A program made the translations under genes and the position numbers. The notes below the pieces were generated by a model, which was given only the letters and a program-made list of their open reading frames with translations, searched no databases and had not been told where the DNA came from. Positions 45,906 to 54,808 of a stretch of DNA of 64,000 nt are shown piece by piece (position 1 is the first letter of the stretch; each line of letters opens with the position of its first letter). The stretch is from Bacteroidota bacterium (GTDB lineage Bacteria; Bacteroidota; Ignavibacteria; Ignavibacteriales; Melioribacteraceae). Location of the stretch: positions 62,001 through 126,000 of the forward strand of contig JAHISP010000006.1 in assembly GCA_018818165.1 (NCBI GenBank), given 5' to 3'.

Positions 45906-47975
45906 ATGGGAATGATGGCCAAGATGAGGAGCTTAGCTCCATGGTTCATAGTTACTGTTGGTGGTTTGTTTGTGCTGTTTATGGTACTTTCAGATTCAAA
46001 ACTAAGTGATGCACTAGGAAGAAGAAGTAATGATATTGGTAAAGTTAATGGTGAAAAAATATCTTATCAAGAATTTGCAAATCTTTTAGATAGATATAGA
46101 GAATTTCAATTGAAACAAAATGGTCAAGAAATTCCAGAAAGTCAGATGGATCAGTTTCGAGATCAAGTTTGGGAAAGTATTATTAGCCAAAAGTTGATGG
46201 AACAAAAAATTAGAGAGTATGATTTAACAGTTTCTGATACTGAAATTAGAGATGTACTTCTTGGACCTAATCCACCACAATCGGTTACGCAATACTTCAT
46301 TGATTCAACAGGAAGATTTAATAGAGAAGCATATGATGCTGCTATTAGAAATCCACAGAATAAAACTGCAATTCTTCAAATTGAAGATCAAGTTAAACAA
46401 CAAATACTTCAAGAAAAATTATCAAGCTTAGTAAATGCTTCTGCTTTTGTTACAGACGAAGAAATTAAAAGAAAATTTGATGATGATAATGTTAAAATGA
46501 ATGCTGATTATATTTTGGTTACTGTACCAATGACTTCAGATTCAACTTTAAATGCTACTGAAGATGAAATTAAGGATTACTACTCTGAAAACAAAAATGA
46601 GTACAAAAAAGAAGAAACCAGAAAAATTAAATATGTTCTTTTCAAAACAGGTGCTTCACATGCAGATACAATTGCAATTAAAAATAACTTAAGTGCTATT
46701 CTTGAAAAAGTTTTGGTAGATTCTAGCGGGTTTAAAACATTTGTAGAAATTTACTCAGAAAAACCTTATTCAAAAGACACTTTGCAAGTTTCACAAATTC
46801 CTTTGGAAGCTCAGGATTTAGTTATAAATTCTAAAGTTGGTGCTTTTGTTGGACCAGTTTTAACAAATGAAGGCTTTATTCTTTATAAAGTGAATAACAG
46901 TATAGATACAAAAGAAACTCTTGTAAAGGCTTCTCATATTCTAATAAAAGATGAAGCTCAGGCAAATGTAGCTTATAAAGAATTATTAGCTGGAGCTGAT
47001 TTTGCTAAAATGGCAATTGAAAAATCGGAAGATCCTGGTAGTGGAAAAAATGGCGGCTCTCTTGGTTGGTTTGGAAAAGGCCAAATGGTTACAGAATTTG
47101 ACAAAGCTGCGTTTGATGGAAAAATTGGTAAAATTCAAAGTCCAATAAAAACTCAATTTGGATGGCACATAATTCGTGTAGAAGATAAAACAAATAAAAA
47201 ATATGTAGTTGAAAGCATAGTAAACAAAGTAGTAGCTTCTCCAACAACTGTAGATAAGATATACAATAATGCAAATGATTTTCAATTTTTAGCTGAAGAA
47301 AATGGCTTTGAAACAACTGCAAAAGAACTAGATTATCAAGTTGTTGAAACTCCAGAATTGCTAAAGGCAGCTAGTTCTATTCCTGGTCTTGGTTCAAACC
47401 GCTCTTTATTGCTTTACACTTTTGATAATGATGTTGATGACGTTACACCAGCTTTTAAATTCCAAAGTGGTTATGTTGTAGCTATGATTTCAGAAATTTC
47501 GGATGCTGGTTTTAAACCGCTTGATGAAGTTAAAGATAATATTAAATTATTAGTGACAAAAGAGAAAAAAGGCGAAAAGGAATTAACAATTGCTAAAGAA
47601 ATTAAAGCAAAAATTGGTGAAAATGGTGATTTTAATTTAGCGAAAGAAGCATTTCCACAAGCGAAGATTGGTACAACAACTAGTTTTTCAACATCTGGTT
47701 CAATTCCTAATTTAGGAAGGGATTTTGCTTTTTCACAAAAAGCATATGAGTTGCCAGTCAATAAAGTTTCTGAACCTTTCAAAGGTAATAGAGGAAGTTA
47801 TATAATTAAAGTAATTGAAAAAACTCCTTTTGATTCAACTGCATTTTCAATACAAAAAAATTCTATTAGAACTTCATTGCTTAATCAGAAAAAATCAGCA
47901 CTATACTCTCAATGGCTAGTTGATATCACAAAAGAAGCTGATATAGTTGACAATAGATATCAGTTTTATAGATAA
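45906..47975 (+). CDS. PpiD-like periplasmic peptidyl-prolyl isomerase/foldase
   Basis: A 689-residue inner-membrane-anchored chaperone. One membrane helix (about 12-30) is followed by a SurA-like N-terminal chaperone part (GKVNGEKISYQEFANLLDRY; about 40-230), a parvulin rotamase domain (about 340-440, with ASHILIK, GGSLGWFGKGQMVTEFDKAAF and FGWHIIRVED) and a long C-terminal chaperone section. Layout equals PpiD, which holds outer-membrane proteins leaving the Sec channel. It is a single-gene unit with a strong terminator. Confidence 0.9.
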   Translation: MGMMAKMRSLAPWFIVTVGGLFVLFMVLSDSKLSDALGRRSNDIGKVNGEKISYQEFANLLDRYREFQLKQNGQEIPESQMDQFRDQVWESIISQKLMEQKIREYDLTVSDTEIRDVLLGPNPPQSVTQYFIDSTGRFNREAYDAAIRNPQNKTAILQIEDQVKQQILQEKLSSLVNASAFVTDEEIKRKFDDDNVKMNADYILVTVPMTSDSTLNATEDEIKDYYSENKNEYKKEETRKIKYVLFKTGASHADTIAIKNNLSAILEKVLVDSSGFKTFVEIYSEKPYSKDTLQVSQIPLEAQDLVINSKVGAFVGPVLTNEGFILYKVNNSIDTKETLVKASHILIKDEAQANVAYKELLAGADFAKMAIEKSEDPGSGKNGGSLGWFGKGQMVTEFDKAAFDGKIGKIQSPIKTQFGWHIIRVEDKTNKKYVVESIVNKVVASPTTVDKIYNNANDFQFLAEENGFETTAKELDYQVVETPELLKAASSIPGLGSNRSLLLYTFDNDVDDVTPAFKFQSGYVVAMISEISDAGFKPLDEVKDNIKLLVTKEKKGEKELTIAKEIKAKIGENGDFNLAKEAFPQAKIGTTTSFSTSGSIPNLGRDFAFSQKAYELPVNKVSEPFKGNRGSYIIKVIEKTPFDSTAFSIQKNSIRTSLLNQKKSALYSQWLVDITKEADIVDNRYQFYR

Positions 47976-47999
47976 AATAGATTTAGTATTTTGTTTGAT

Positions 48000-48028
48000 A
48001 AGCCACAAATTTATTTGTGGCTTTTTTT
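48000..48028 (+). terminator. Terminator after the PpiD-like gene
   Basis: A 10-bp stem (48000-48009 with 48012-48021), two-base nominal loop, followed by seven to eight T. Confidence 0.9.
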
Positions 48029-48087
48029 ATGGAACTTTTACAATAAGTAAACATCTAAAACTTACAAATAAATAACCTGGAGATAAA

Positions 48088-48372
48088 ATGGAATTTAAAG
48101 TAAAAGGCAAAGAACTATTAAACAAAATTGAAGATTTAATAAAAGAAGGAAATATTCGTAGAATTATTATAAAGGATGCACAAGGCAAAACATTTATAGA
48201 AATACCATTAAGTTTTGGTGTAATAGGAGCTATCGCAGCCCCAATTTTAACAGCCGTTGGGGCTTTAGCCGGAGTTGTTGCTAATTTTACTGTTGAAATA
48301 ATTAAAAATGAAGACACTGACACAGCTGAATTTACTGAAATAATAGACGAAGATGAAACAGAAGAAAAGTAA
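48088..48372 (+). CDS. DUF4342 protein
   Basis: A 94-residue protein. The first 45 residues, FKVKGKELLNKIEDLIKEGNIRRIIIKD and on, are the DUF4342 core, followed by one glycine/alanine-rich membrane helix (about 47-70) and an acidic tail. Family function unknown. It is preceded by a good ribosome-binding site (CCTGGAG region) and its stop lies seven bases from that of the convergent gene. Confidence 0.85.
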   Translation: MEFKVKGKELLNKIEDLIKEGNIRRIIIKDAQGKTFIEIPLSFGVIGAIAAPILTAVGALAGVVANFTVEIIKNEDTDTAEFTEIIDEDETEEK

Positions 48373-48398
48373 ATTGTTATTAATCTTTTCTGTTTTTT
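48363..48398 (+). terminator. Terminator across the DUF4342 / minus-strand gene junction
   Basis: AGAAAAG (48363-48369) pairs with CTTTTCT (48385-48391), extended by an outer AACAG/CTGTT after a bulge, followed by TTTTTT. It overlaps both convergent gene ends. Confidence 0.6.
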
Positions 48399-49144
48399 AA
48401 GATAGTACGTGCACTAAATTCCCAATCAATAGATTCGCCAAATGAATTAAAAACATCTTTTAAGTGAATGTATTCTTTGTCTTCAAGATTAAATATAATA
48501 TATTCAGCAAAACTACTTAATGTTACAACCGCATTTCTACTTGTATCATTCAATTCCACATCTGAAAGTTTTGTAACAATATTCCTATTTACAACTTGAA
48601 TTTTTTCGTAAGATGCTTTCAGTTTTGATAAATCCCAGTCTGGGTCACCTCCAGTAATAAATTTAAAATACTGAGCAAAAATGTAAGTTGAAAAAACGCG
48701 ATATTCGGTTTCTTCCAATGAGGCAAATGGAAGATGAAAACGCACAAGTGGGCGAAGAACCCCAATAACTGGACAACCACTGCTAGCCATTATTATTCCA
48801 AGTAAACTTCCAACACCAATTTGAACCGTAGTTTCTTTATATGTAATTCTCTCGTTAGTTTCAACAGAAACGGTGGCTTCTTTATATGATGGTAGCTCAT
48901 TAAAAAAATGTAATACACCTTCTAGATTTATCGCAAGTGGACAAAATTCATTTTCCTTTTCATCTAGTGGACAATTGGGGCATTTGAAATTTTTCAACTT
49001 TGTCCATTCTTTATCACTATGCGTTATATTATTTTCGATAAGTAGTGTTTGATAATTAATTTTAATCTCAAAAGAAACGGTTATTTGTTCCTTGAAATTA
49101 AATTTGTAAATAAATTTGATTTGTTCTGGTTGTATTTCTTCCAT
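48380..49144 (-). CDS. Conserved protein with Cys-rich motifs, DUF6901-like
   Basis: A 254-residue soluble protein with CPNCPLDEKENEFCPLAINL (about 54-73), a metal-type Cys cluster, then SSGCPVIGVLRPLVRFHLPF (about 121-140) and an ET-rich helix YRVFSTYIFAQYF. These blocks in this order recall the uncharacterised family DUF6901. The four closely placed Cys suggest a zinc or Fe-S site. No functional partner is nearby. Confidence 0.7.
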   Translation of the reverse strand: MEEIQPEQIKFIYKFNFKEQITVSFEIKINYQTLLIENNITHSDKEWTKLKNFKCPNCPLDEKENEFCPLAINLEGVLHFFNELPSYKEATVSVETNERITYKETTVQIGVGSLLGIIMASSGCPVIGVLRPLVRFHLPFASLEETEYRVFSTYIFAQYFKFITGGDPDWDLSKLKASYEKIQVVNRNIVTKLSDVELNDTSRNAVVTLSSFAEYIIFNLEDKEYIHLKDVFNSFGESIDWEFSARTILKNRKD

Positions 49145-49351
49145 TTTAATCCACTGATGTAATGAGACTAAACTATTATTGCAATAAAGATAATATTAAT
49201 TTTATTTATATGTTGAAATATTTATTGAAATATCATACTTTTCTAATAGTACTTGTTCATTAAAATTTCTTTTTCTCGGTATTTGTATAACTATAATTTT
49301 GATTTAATAAAATCAAAAAAATTGTTAAGTGTTGTAAAATAAGGAGGTCAA

Positions 49352-49435
49352 ATGTTTAGAAAATTACATATAGTTTTAAGTCAAATTCTGTCCTTGGGAA
49401 TTTACTTATTATCCATAATTATATTAATCCATTAA
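49352..49435 (+). CDS. Possible 27-residue membrane peptide with consensus ribosome-binding site
   Basis: ATG at 49352 opens a 27-codon frame giving one hydrophobic helix with a basic start (MFRKLHIV...SLGIYLLSIIILIH). The upstream AAGGAGGT (49341-49348) is a perfect Shine-Dalgarno three bases before the ATG, rather close. Nothing else in the 600-bp spacer explains that site. Could be a small regulatory or toxin-like membrane peptide; no antisense RNA is evident. Confidence 0.5.
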   Translation: MFRKLHIVLSQILSLGIYLLSIIILIH

Positions 49436-49762
49436 ATTTATTTGTGAATGCCAAATTTTAATTAGTGTGGAATATAAATCTTGAAAATGATTTTTCACTT
49501 TAAACCTTATATAATGAATTCCAACATTGGTATACTTGAAATTAAAGTTGTTTTGTTGTAACTACAAACGAGAAAGTTTAGACAAATAATGAAGTTATAG
49601 ATGGTAATTATTCTTAACAAATATTAACATTTAATTTGAAAGGAAATTAAAGCGGGTAATTTTACAGATGTAAAAAAACTCATTTTAATTAAATAGTATC
49701 CAATGACCAATTAAGAATATAAAATAATTTGACATATACACTAACTTAAACGGAGAAAGAGT
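49436..49762. other. 327-bp AT-rich spacer
   Basis: No gene, repeat or strong hairpin seen. It should contain the promoter of the barrel protein gene downstream, whose ribosome-binding site CGGAGAAAGAG lies at 49751-49761. Confidence 0.5.
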
Positions 49763-50638
49763 ATGAAAAAATCTATTTTACTTATTATTTGTAATTTTCT
49801 GATAGTCACTAGCATTACATTTGCTCAAGTAGGTTACAGAGATGTTGTGTACTTAAAAAATGGGGGAAAAGTAATTGGAATTATCATCGAACAAATTCCA
49901 AATATTTCTATTAAAATTGAAACATCCAATGGTAGTTTATTAGTTTTCAAAATGGATGAAATTGAGAAAATGGTGAAGGAAAAAATTGCAACTCCATCAC
50001 TTGAGGTTAAACAGCCAGTTATTCCAGAGCCACCTAAAATTGAGCAGCCTATTGCTAATGTGCAGAATAGTTATCAAAATTCGTGGGCAGGGAACAAAAT
50101 TGAAGGTATGTATGCAACGTTTGCTATTGGCAGTCATAACGTGAAACCAACTAGTTCGGAAACAAAGGTTAATGGCGATTCTTTTGAGTTAGAGTATGAT
50201 TCATACTCTGGTATGGTATTTCATGCTCAGATAGTCTTTCAAAGTAAAGATAAATACGCATTCCTTTTTGGAGGAACAGTTGACAAGTATGCAAATGGAA
50301 CGTTTACTTCATACTATGTTGGCGGTCATTTCTATTTAAAGGATAAAGAATTTTCCCCTTTTCTTTACTTGAAAGGTGGATATGGTTTTGGCAATTTAGA
50401 AAATCCATTTGATTCTGATGAAGAGATAAAATTTACTGGACCATATGTCACAGTTGGAGCAGGGACTAAATATTATTTAGGAAATTCTTGGGGATTGTAT
50501 GTCGAAGCTGGTTATAAATATCAAGGAACTTCTGCTGATTGGAGCACAGAGGATAGTTATGGTAGAACTTACAAAATAGAAACCTCTCAAGATATTGCTG
50601 GATTTCAATTTTTGGGTGGACTCTTTTTCTATCCTTAA
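49763..50638 (+). CDS. Exported outer-membrane beta-barrel-like protein
   Basis: A 291-residue protein with a signal peptide (to TFAQ, residue 22), a small N-terminal beta domain (DVVYLKNGGKVIGIIIEQIP, residues 27-75, of the type seen ahead of barrels in this phylum), a proline-rich linker (about 80-105) and a C-terminal eight-strand barrel with YVGGHFYLKDKEFSPFLYLK and ending LFFYP. Function unknown; similar proteins are annotated only as outer-membrane beta-barrel proteins. Confidence 0.78.
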   Translation: MKKSILLIICNFLIVTSITFAQVGYRDVVYLKNGGKVIGIIIEQIPNISIKIETSNGSLLVFKMDEIEKMVKEKIATPSLEVKQPVIPEPPKIEQPIANVQNSYQNSWAGNKIEGMYATFAIGSHNVKPTSSETKVNGDSFELEYDSYSGMVFHAQIVFQSKDKYAFLFGGTVDKYANGTFTSYYVGGHFYLKDKEFSPFLYLKGGYGFGNLENPFDSDEEIKFTGPYVTVGAGTKYYLGNSWGLYVEAGYKYQGTSADWSTEDSYGRTYKIETSQDIAGFQFLGGLFFYP

Positions 50639-50654
50639 TAATTATGATTAATTA

Positions 50655-50686
50655 AAAGAAACCCAACTAATCAGTTGGGTTTCTTT
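50655..50686. terminator. Bidirectional terminator between convergent genes
   Basis: A perfect 14-bp stem (50655-50668 with 50673-50686), loop AATC, with A-rich left and T-rich right arm ends, suited to both the barrel gene and the cytosine deaminase gene. Confidence 0.92.
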
Positions 50687-50696
50687 AATGAAATAT

Positions 50697-51137
50697 TTAT
50701 TCTTCTCCTATATCTTCATTCCAAAGTACTGGATTTTCATCAATAAATTTATTCATCATTTCAATACATGAGTTATCATTAACTACTTCTACACTAATTC
50801 CTTTGGAGCGTAAGTGCTCTTCCTCACCCATAAAAGTTTTATTTTCACCAATAACTACTTTTGGAATTCCATAAAGATGAATTGCCCCCGAACACATTGG
50901 GCAGGGAGAAAGAGTTGTATAAAGTACCGATTCTTTATAGATTTTTGCTGGTAACCTGCCAGCATTTTCTAAAGCATCCATTTCACCATGCAAAATTGCG
51001 CTACCTTTTTGAATTCTGCGATTATGACCACGCCCAATTATTTGATTATTATGAACAAGTACAGAACCAATTGGAATACCACCTTCCTCAAGGCCTTTTT
51101 TTGCTTCATCAATAGCAGCTTGTAAAAAAACATCCAT
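50697..51137 (-). CDS. Cytosine deaminase, yeast Fcy1 type (small CDA fold)
   Basis: A 146-residue zinc deaminase with ligands H50 (catalytic HGE, E52), C79 and C82 (SPCPMC). The stretch LYTTLSPCPMCSGAIHLYGI, the GENKTFMG that follows, and the very end NPVLWNEDIGEE match yeast cytosine deaminase more closely than tRNA adenosine deaminase or guanine deaminase. It would convert cytosine to uracil for salvage. Most bacteria use the unrelated CodA. Its stop-start region touches the MBL gene (shared base at 51137), so both are co-transcribed. Confidence 0.85.
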   Translation of the reverse strand: MDVFLQAAIDEAKKGLEEGGIPIGSVLVHNNQIIGRGHNRRIQKGSAILHGEMDALENAGRLPAKIYKESVLYTTLSPCPMCSGAIHLYGIPKVVIGENKTFMGEEEHLRSKGISVEVVNDNSCIEMMNKFIDENPVLWNEDIGEE

Positions 51138-51955
51138 TATAACTCCACTTCTAAATTATCTTTTGCTAATTCCACATTATCAAAATGTTTTTTACATTCT
51201 AATTCAACATTATCAAGAAATTTATCATCATGGTCTGGATCGTGGTGAGTTATAAACAATTTCTTAACGTTTGCTAATTTGGCAACCTCAATTGCTTGCA
51301 TCCAACTGCTATGCCCCCAGCCTTTATGGCGTTCCAATTCATCAGGTGTATATTGCGCTTCATGAATTAAAATATCCGCATCTTTTGAAATTGCAACAAC
51401 TCTTGGGTCAATTCCATCTATATGTTCAACATCTGTTACAAAAACAATAACTTTACCTTCAATTTCAATTCTATAACTGTATGCACGTCCAGGATGATTA
51501 TGTTCAGATGAAATGATTTTTACTTTTCCGTTTTGAAAGAGATTTGTTTTTTCTTGTATAAAATTTAATTTAGATCCCATTTTCTCAAGCGGAACTGGAA
51601 AAAATTCTTTTCTCATTTGATTTTCAAAAATAGATTTCAAATCAAAATAATCATCAGTCCTACCAATTGTGGTAATTGTTAACTCTCTGCTGGTATCGTA
51701 TGCAGGAAGAAAAAATGGAAAGCCCTGAATATGATCCCAATGAAAATGCGAAAAAGTAAGTATGATGTTTGATAACTTATGGTTTTGGTTAGAGAAATAT
51801 TCTCTACCTAAATTTCTGATACCTGTACCAGCATCAAAAATATAAACTTCTTTTTCGTTACATAAAGCTACACAAGTAGTATTTCCACCGTATTTCTGAA
51901 ATGATTCTTCACAAATAGGAATTGAACCCCTTGTCCCATAAAATTTTAGTTTCAT
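51137..51955 (-). CDS. MBL-fold metallohydrolase
   Basis: A 272-residue metallo-beta-lactamase-fold hydrolase with the di-metal motif H70-F-H72-W-D74-H75 and further ligands in SSEHNHPGRAY, VTDVEHIDG and THHDPDHDD. The N-terminus KFYGTRGSIPI and the overall order match the RNase Z/PhnP-like phosphodiesterase subgroup. The natural substrate is unknown; the co-transcribed cytosine deaminase hints at nucleotide metabolism, but this is weak. Confidence 0.88.
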   Translation of the reverse strand: MKLKFYGTRGSIPICEESFQKYGGNTTCVALCNEKEVYIFDAGTGIRNLGREYFSNQNHKLSNIILTFSHFHWDHIQGFPFFLPAYDTSRELTITTIGRTDDYFDLKSIFENQMRKEFFPVPLEKMGSKLNFIQEKTNLFQNGKVKIISSEHNHPGRAYSYRIEIEGKVIVFVTDVEHIDGIDPRVVAISKDADILIHEAQYTPDELERHKGWGHSSWMQAIEVAKLANVKKLFITHHDPDHDDKFLDNVELECKKHFDNVELAKDNLEVEL

Positions 51956-52305
51956 AAAATTAAAATATTACTGATAAAATGTTTAATAATACTAAAATTC
52001 AATAAATATTATTGAAATTAAGTGAGTAAAAATACAGTATATTCAAAATAAATATTGATTTGATATGTTGATTGTAAAATAATAGTAATTTAAGATTTAA
52101 TCAAATAAGAAAAAAAATATTATGTGTTATAAATCACAATTTAATACACTATAGTAATGATAATAGCTATTTCTAAATATGGCAAAATTGTATAAAGTTT
52201 CATAAATATGGAATAAAACAAAAGAAAATTGAGTAATATTCAATTTTCTCTTTCATAGAATTTTTCGAAATACTAATTTTGCCATACAAATAATTTGAGG
52301 AAGTT
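51956..52305. other. 350-bp spacer with a possible structured leader
   Basis: A perfect 12-bp inverted repeat (52178-52189 with 52275-52286) encloses 85 bases that contain a second 10-bp hairpin (52223-52232 with 52240-52249). The closing arm ends 11 bases before the GAGG ribosome-binding site of the aminotransferase gene. No gene is seen. Confidence 0.5.
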
Positions 52306-53499
52306 ATGCACATATCAGCAAAAGTAAATACAATGGAATTTTCAGGAACAATGCAAATATCTGGCAAAGCAAAAGAGCTTAAAGCACAAGGAATAAATGT
52401 AATTGATTTATCAGTAGGTGAGCCAGATTTTCCAACCCCACAGCGAATTAAAGATGCTGCTATTGTAGCTATGGATAAAGGTCATACTGGTTATACTTTA
52501 GCTAGTGGAATTGTTCCCTTGCGTGAAGCAGTTGGTTTGTGGATTGAAAAATTTTCTGGAGTGAAATATGCTGCTAATGAAATTATTATTTCTAATGGTG
52601 CGAAACATTCATTATATAACACTCTACAGACAATAATTGAAAAAGGAGAAGAGGTTATTATTCCTGCACCATACTGGGTTACTTATCCTGCATTAGTAGA
52701 AATTGTTGATGGTATTCCTGTTTATATTGACACAACAAGCGAAAATGATTTTAAAATTACCCCCCTACAATTAAAAGCTGCAATTACGGATAAAACTAGA
52801 GCAATAATTTTATGCAATCCATCAAACCCAACTGGTTCCGTTTATTCAAAATCGGAGCTAGAAGAGATTGGAAAAATAGTGCTGGAAAATGATTTATATG
52901 TAATTAGTGACGAAATTTATTCCCGATTAGTTTATGATGATTTTGAATTTGTAAGTTTTCCTTCTTTAAGTCCAGAATTGAAAAAGAAAACAATCCTTAT
53001 CGATGGTGTTTCAAAAGCATATTCTATGACAGGTTGGAGAATAGGGTTTACTGCTGCTGATAAAGAATTAATTAGTGGAATGGGCAAATTACAAAGTCAG
53101 ATGACTTCAAATCCATGTTCTATTTCGCAATATGCTGCTCTTGAGGCAATTACAGGTCCTCAAGAAGATGTTGAGGAAATGCGTAAAATATTTGCCGAAA
53201 GAAGAGAGTTTCTATATAATGCACTTAATGAAATTCCAGGAGTTAAAACAGCTAATGCAAAAGGTGCGTTTTATCTTTTCCCAGATTTTTCTTCTTTCTT
53301 TGGAAAAAGCTATAATGGAACTAAAATAAAAGGATCTTTTGATTTAGCAATGTATTTAATTTCAGAGGGGCAAGTGGCAACTGTGCCTGGTTCTGTTTTT
53401 GGAGCTGAGGAATTTATTAGAATAGCTTATGCAACATCAATGGAAAATTTAGTAGAAGGAATTAGTAGAATAAAAAAAGCTGTTGCTAAGTTACAATAA
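52306..53499 (+). CDS. Class I aminotransferase, aspartate type (AspC/AAT-I)
   Basis: A 397-residue PLP aminotransferase of the Thermus/Bacillus aspartate aminotransferase subgroup. DLSVGEPDFPTP, NGAKHSLYNTLQ, PAPYWVTYP and the AILCNPSNPTGSVY segment are in order; the PLP lysine is K237 in DGVSKAYSMTGWRIG; the substrate carboxylate Arg lies in EFIRIAYATS. Likely aspartate/2-oxoglutarate transamination, with possible activity on prephenate or aromatic acids in this subgroup. Confidence 0.93.
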   Translation: MHISAKVNTMEFSGTMQISGKAKELKAQGINVIDLSVGEPDFPTPQRIKDAAIVAMDKGHTGYTLASGIVPLREAVGLWIEKFSGVKYAANEIIISNGAKHSLYNTLQTIIEKGEEVIIPAPYWVTYPALVEIVDGIPVYIDTTSENDFKITPLQLKAAITDKTRAIILCNPSNPTGSVYSKSELEEIGKIVLENDLYVISDEIYSRLVYDDFEFVSFPSLSPELKKKTILIDGVSKAYSMTGWRIGFTAADKELISGMGKLQSQMTSNPCSISQYAALEAITGPQEDVEEMRKIFAERREFLYNALNEIPGVKTANAKGAFYLFPDFSSFFGKSYNGTKIKGSFDLAMYLISEGQVATVPGSVFGAEEFIRIAYATSMENLVEGISRIKKAVAKLQ

Positions 53500-53638
53500 T
53501 TTCTTTTTTTTATTACAGTCTTGAAAATATTCTTTATTAATATTAAATTAGGGTACGAAATATATGAGAATAAGAAATAAATATATAATAAAGCTTTTAG
53601 GATCAATTCATAAAACAACTGAGTTGAAATAAGAATTC

Positions 53639-53675
53639 AAAAATGCACCTCCAAATTTAGAGGTGCATTTTTTTT
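53639..53675 (+). terminator. Strong terminator-like hairpin just before the nif3 start
   Basis: A 13-bp perfect stem (53639-53651 with 53660-53672), 8-base loop, then a run of T ending at 53675. The nif3 ATG is at 53683. Confidence 0.88.
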
Positions 53676-53682
53676 GGATAGT

Positions 53683-54795
53683 ATGAAAATAAATTATGTG
53701 ATAAAACATTTTGAAAATTGGACACCACCTGGTGTTGCTTGGATTAAAGATAACGTTGGCTTGCAGGTGGGAAATCCAAAAGATGAAGTGGCTAATGTAC
53801 TTTTAGCACTTGACGTGGATGAAAAGGTACTGCAGCAAGCCATCAAAAAAAAGTGTAACTTAATAATTACTCACCATCCATTCATTTTCAATCCAATCAG
53901 TAAACTCAATTTTGATACAAGTAAAAAATCCCAAATAATTAAAACCCTCATTAAAAATAACATCACACTTTATTCCGCCCATACAAATTTGGACTATACA
54001 AAAGGTGGAGTTAGTTTTGAACTTGCAAGTAGGCTAAAATTAAAAAACATAAATTTCTTGGTACCTCAAGAAAGCAATCAATATAAATTAGTTGTTTATA
54101 CTCCAGAAAAAAGTAGTGAAGCTGTTGTTAATGCAATTTTTAATGCTGGTGGTGGAATTATTGGTGAATACTCAAAATGTAGCTCAAGGAGTAATGTTGA
54201 AGGTACTTTTGAAGGTTCTATAATTTCAAATCCAACAATTGGTAAAGCAAATAAATTTGAAGTTGTAAATGAAGTTAGAGTTGAAGTTTTAGTAAATTCG
54301 TGGGAATTAAATTCGGTAGTTACCGCTATGAAATTAGTGCATCCCTATGAAGAACCTGCATTTGATATTTTTGTATTGAAAAATAAAAATGTTAATTATG
54401 GAGCTGGCGCTATTGGTAACTTGGAATTTAAAATGACGCCAAATGAATTTCTGGCACATGTTACAAAGCATTTACAGACAAATGGATTAAAATTCACTCT
54501 TGGCAACAGCTCAAAAATAGAAAAAGTGGCTGTTTGTGGAGGTTCATGTTCCGATTTAATTGAAAATGCAATTGCTCAAAATGCTGATGCTTTTATAACT
54601 GCGGATGTAAAGTTTCATTCCTTCCAAGATGCTGAAAATAGAATTATGCTTATTGATGCTGGACATTACGAAACAGAAGTTCCTGTCTTAAATCAAATAA
54701 AAAAAATATTAGATAAGTTTATTAAAAACGAAAATGCAACTATTAAAGTTTTTAAATATAATGGGTCAACTAACCCAGTAAAGTTTTATTATTAA
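53683..54795 (+). CDS. NIF3/YqfO-like dinuclear metal-centre protein
   Basis: A 370-residue member of the NIF3 family with metal ligands in LIITHHPFIFNP and LYSAHTNLDYTKGG near the N-terminus and in ITADVKFHSFQDA and LIDAGHYETE near the C-terminus; the middle (about 125-230) is the YqfO-type inserted PII-like domain. Related to GTP cyclohydrolase I type 2 in annotation, but cellular role is unsettled. ATG at 53683 is preferred; a TTG nine bases earlier lies in the terminator T-run. Followed 13 bases later by the zinc-ribbon gene. Confidence 0.9.
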   Translation: MKINYVIKHFENWTPPGVAWIKDNVGLQVGNPKDEVANVLLALDVDEKVLQQAIKKKCNLIITHHPFIFNPISKLNFDTSKKSQIIKTLIKNNITLYSAHTNLDYTKGGVSFELASRLKLKNINFLVPQESNQYKLVVYTPEKSSEAVVNAIFNAGGGIIGEYSKCSSRSNVEGTFEGSIISNPTIGKANKFEVVNEVRVEVLVNSWELNSVVTAMKLVHPYEEPAFDIFVLKNKNVNYGAGAIGNLEFKMTPNEFLAHVTKHLQTNGLKFTLGNSSKIEKVAVCGGSCSDLIENAIAQNADAFITADVKFHSFQDAENRIMLIDAGHYETEVPVLNQIKKILDKFIKNENATIKVFKYNGSTNPVKFYY

Positions 54796-54808
54796 TTAGG
54801 AGAAATAA

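Noticed and set aside
53564-53635. 23-codon frame before nif3
   Set aside because: No Shine-Dalgarno and low-complexity content.
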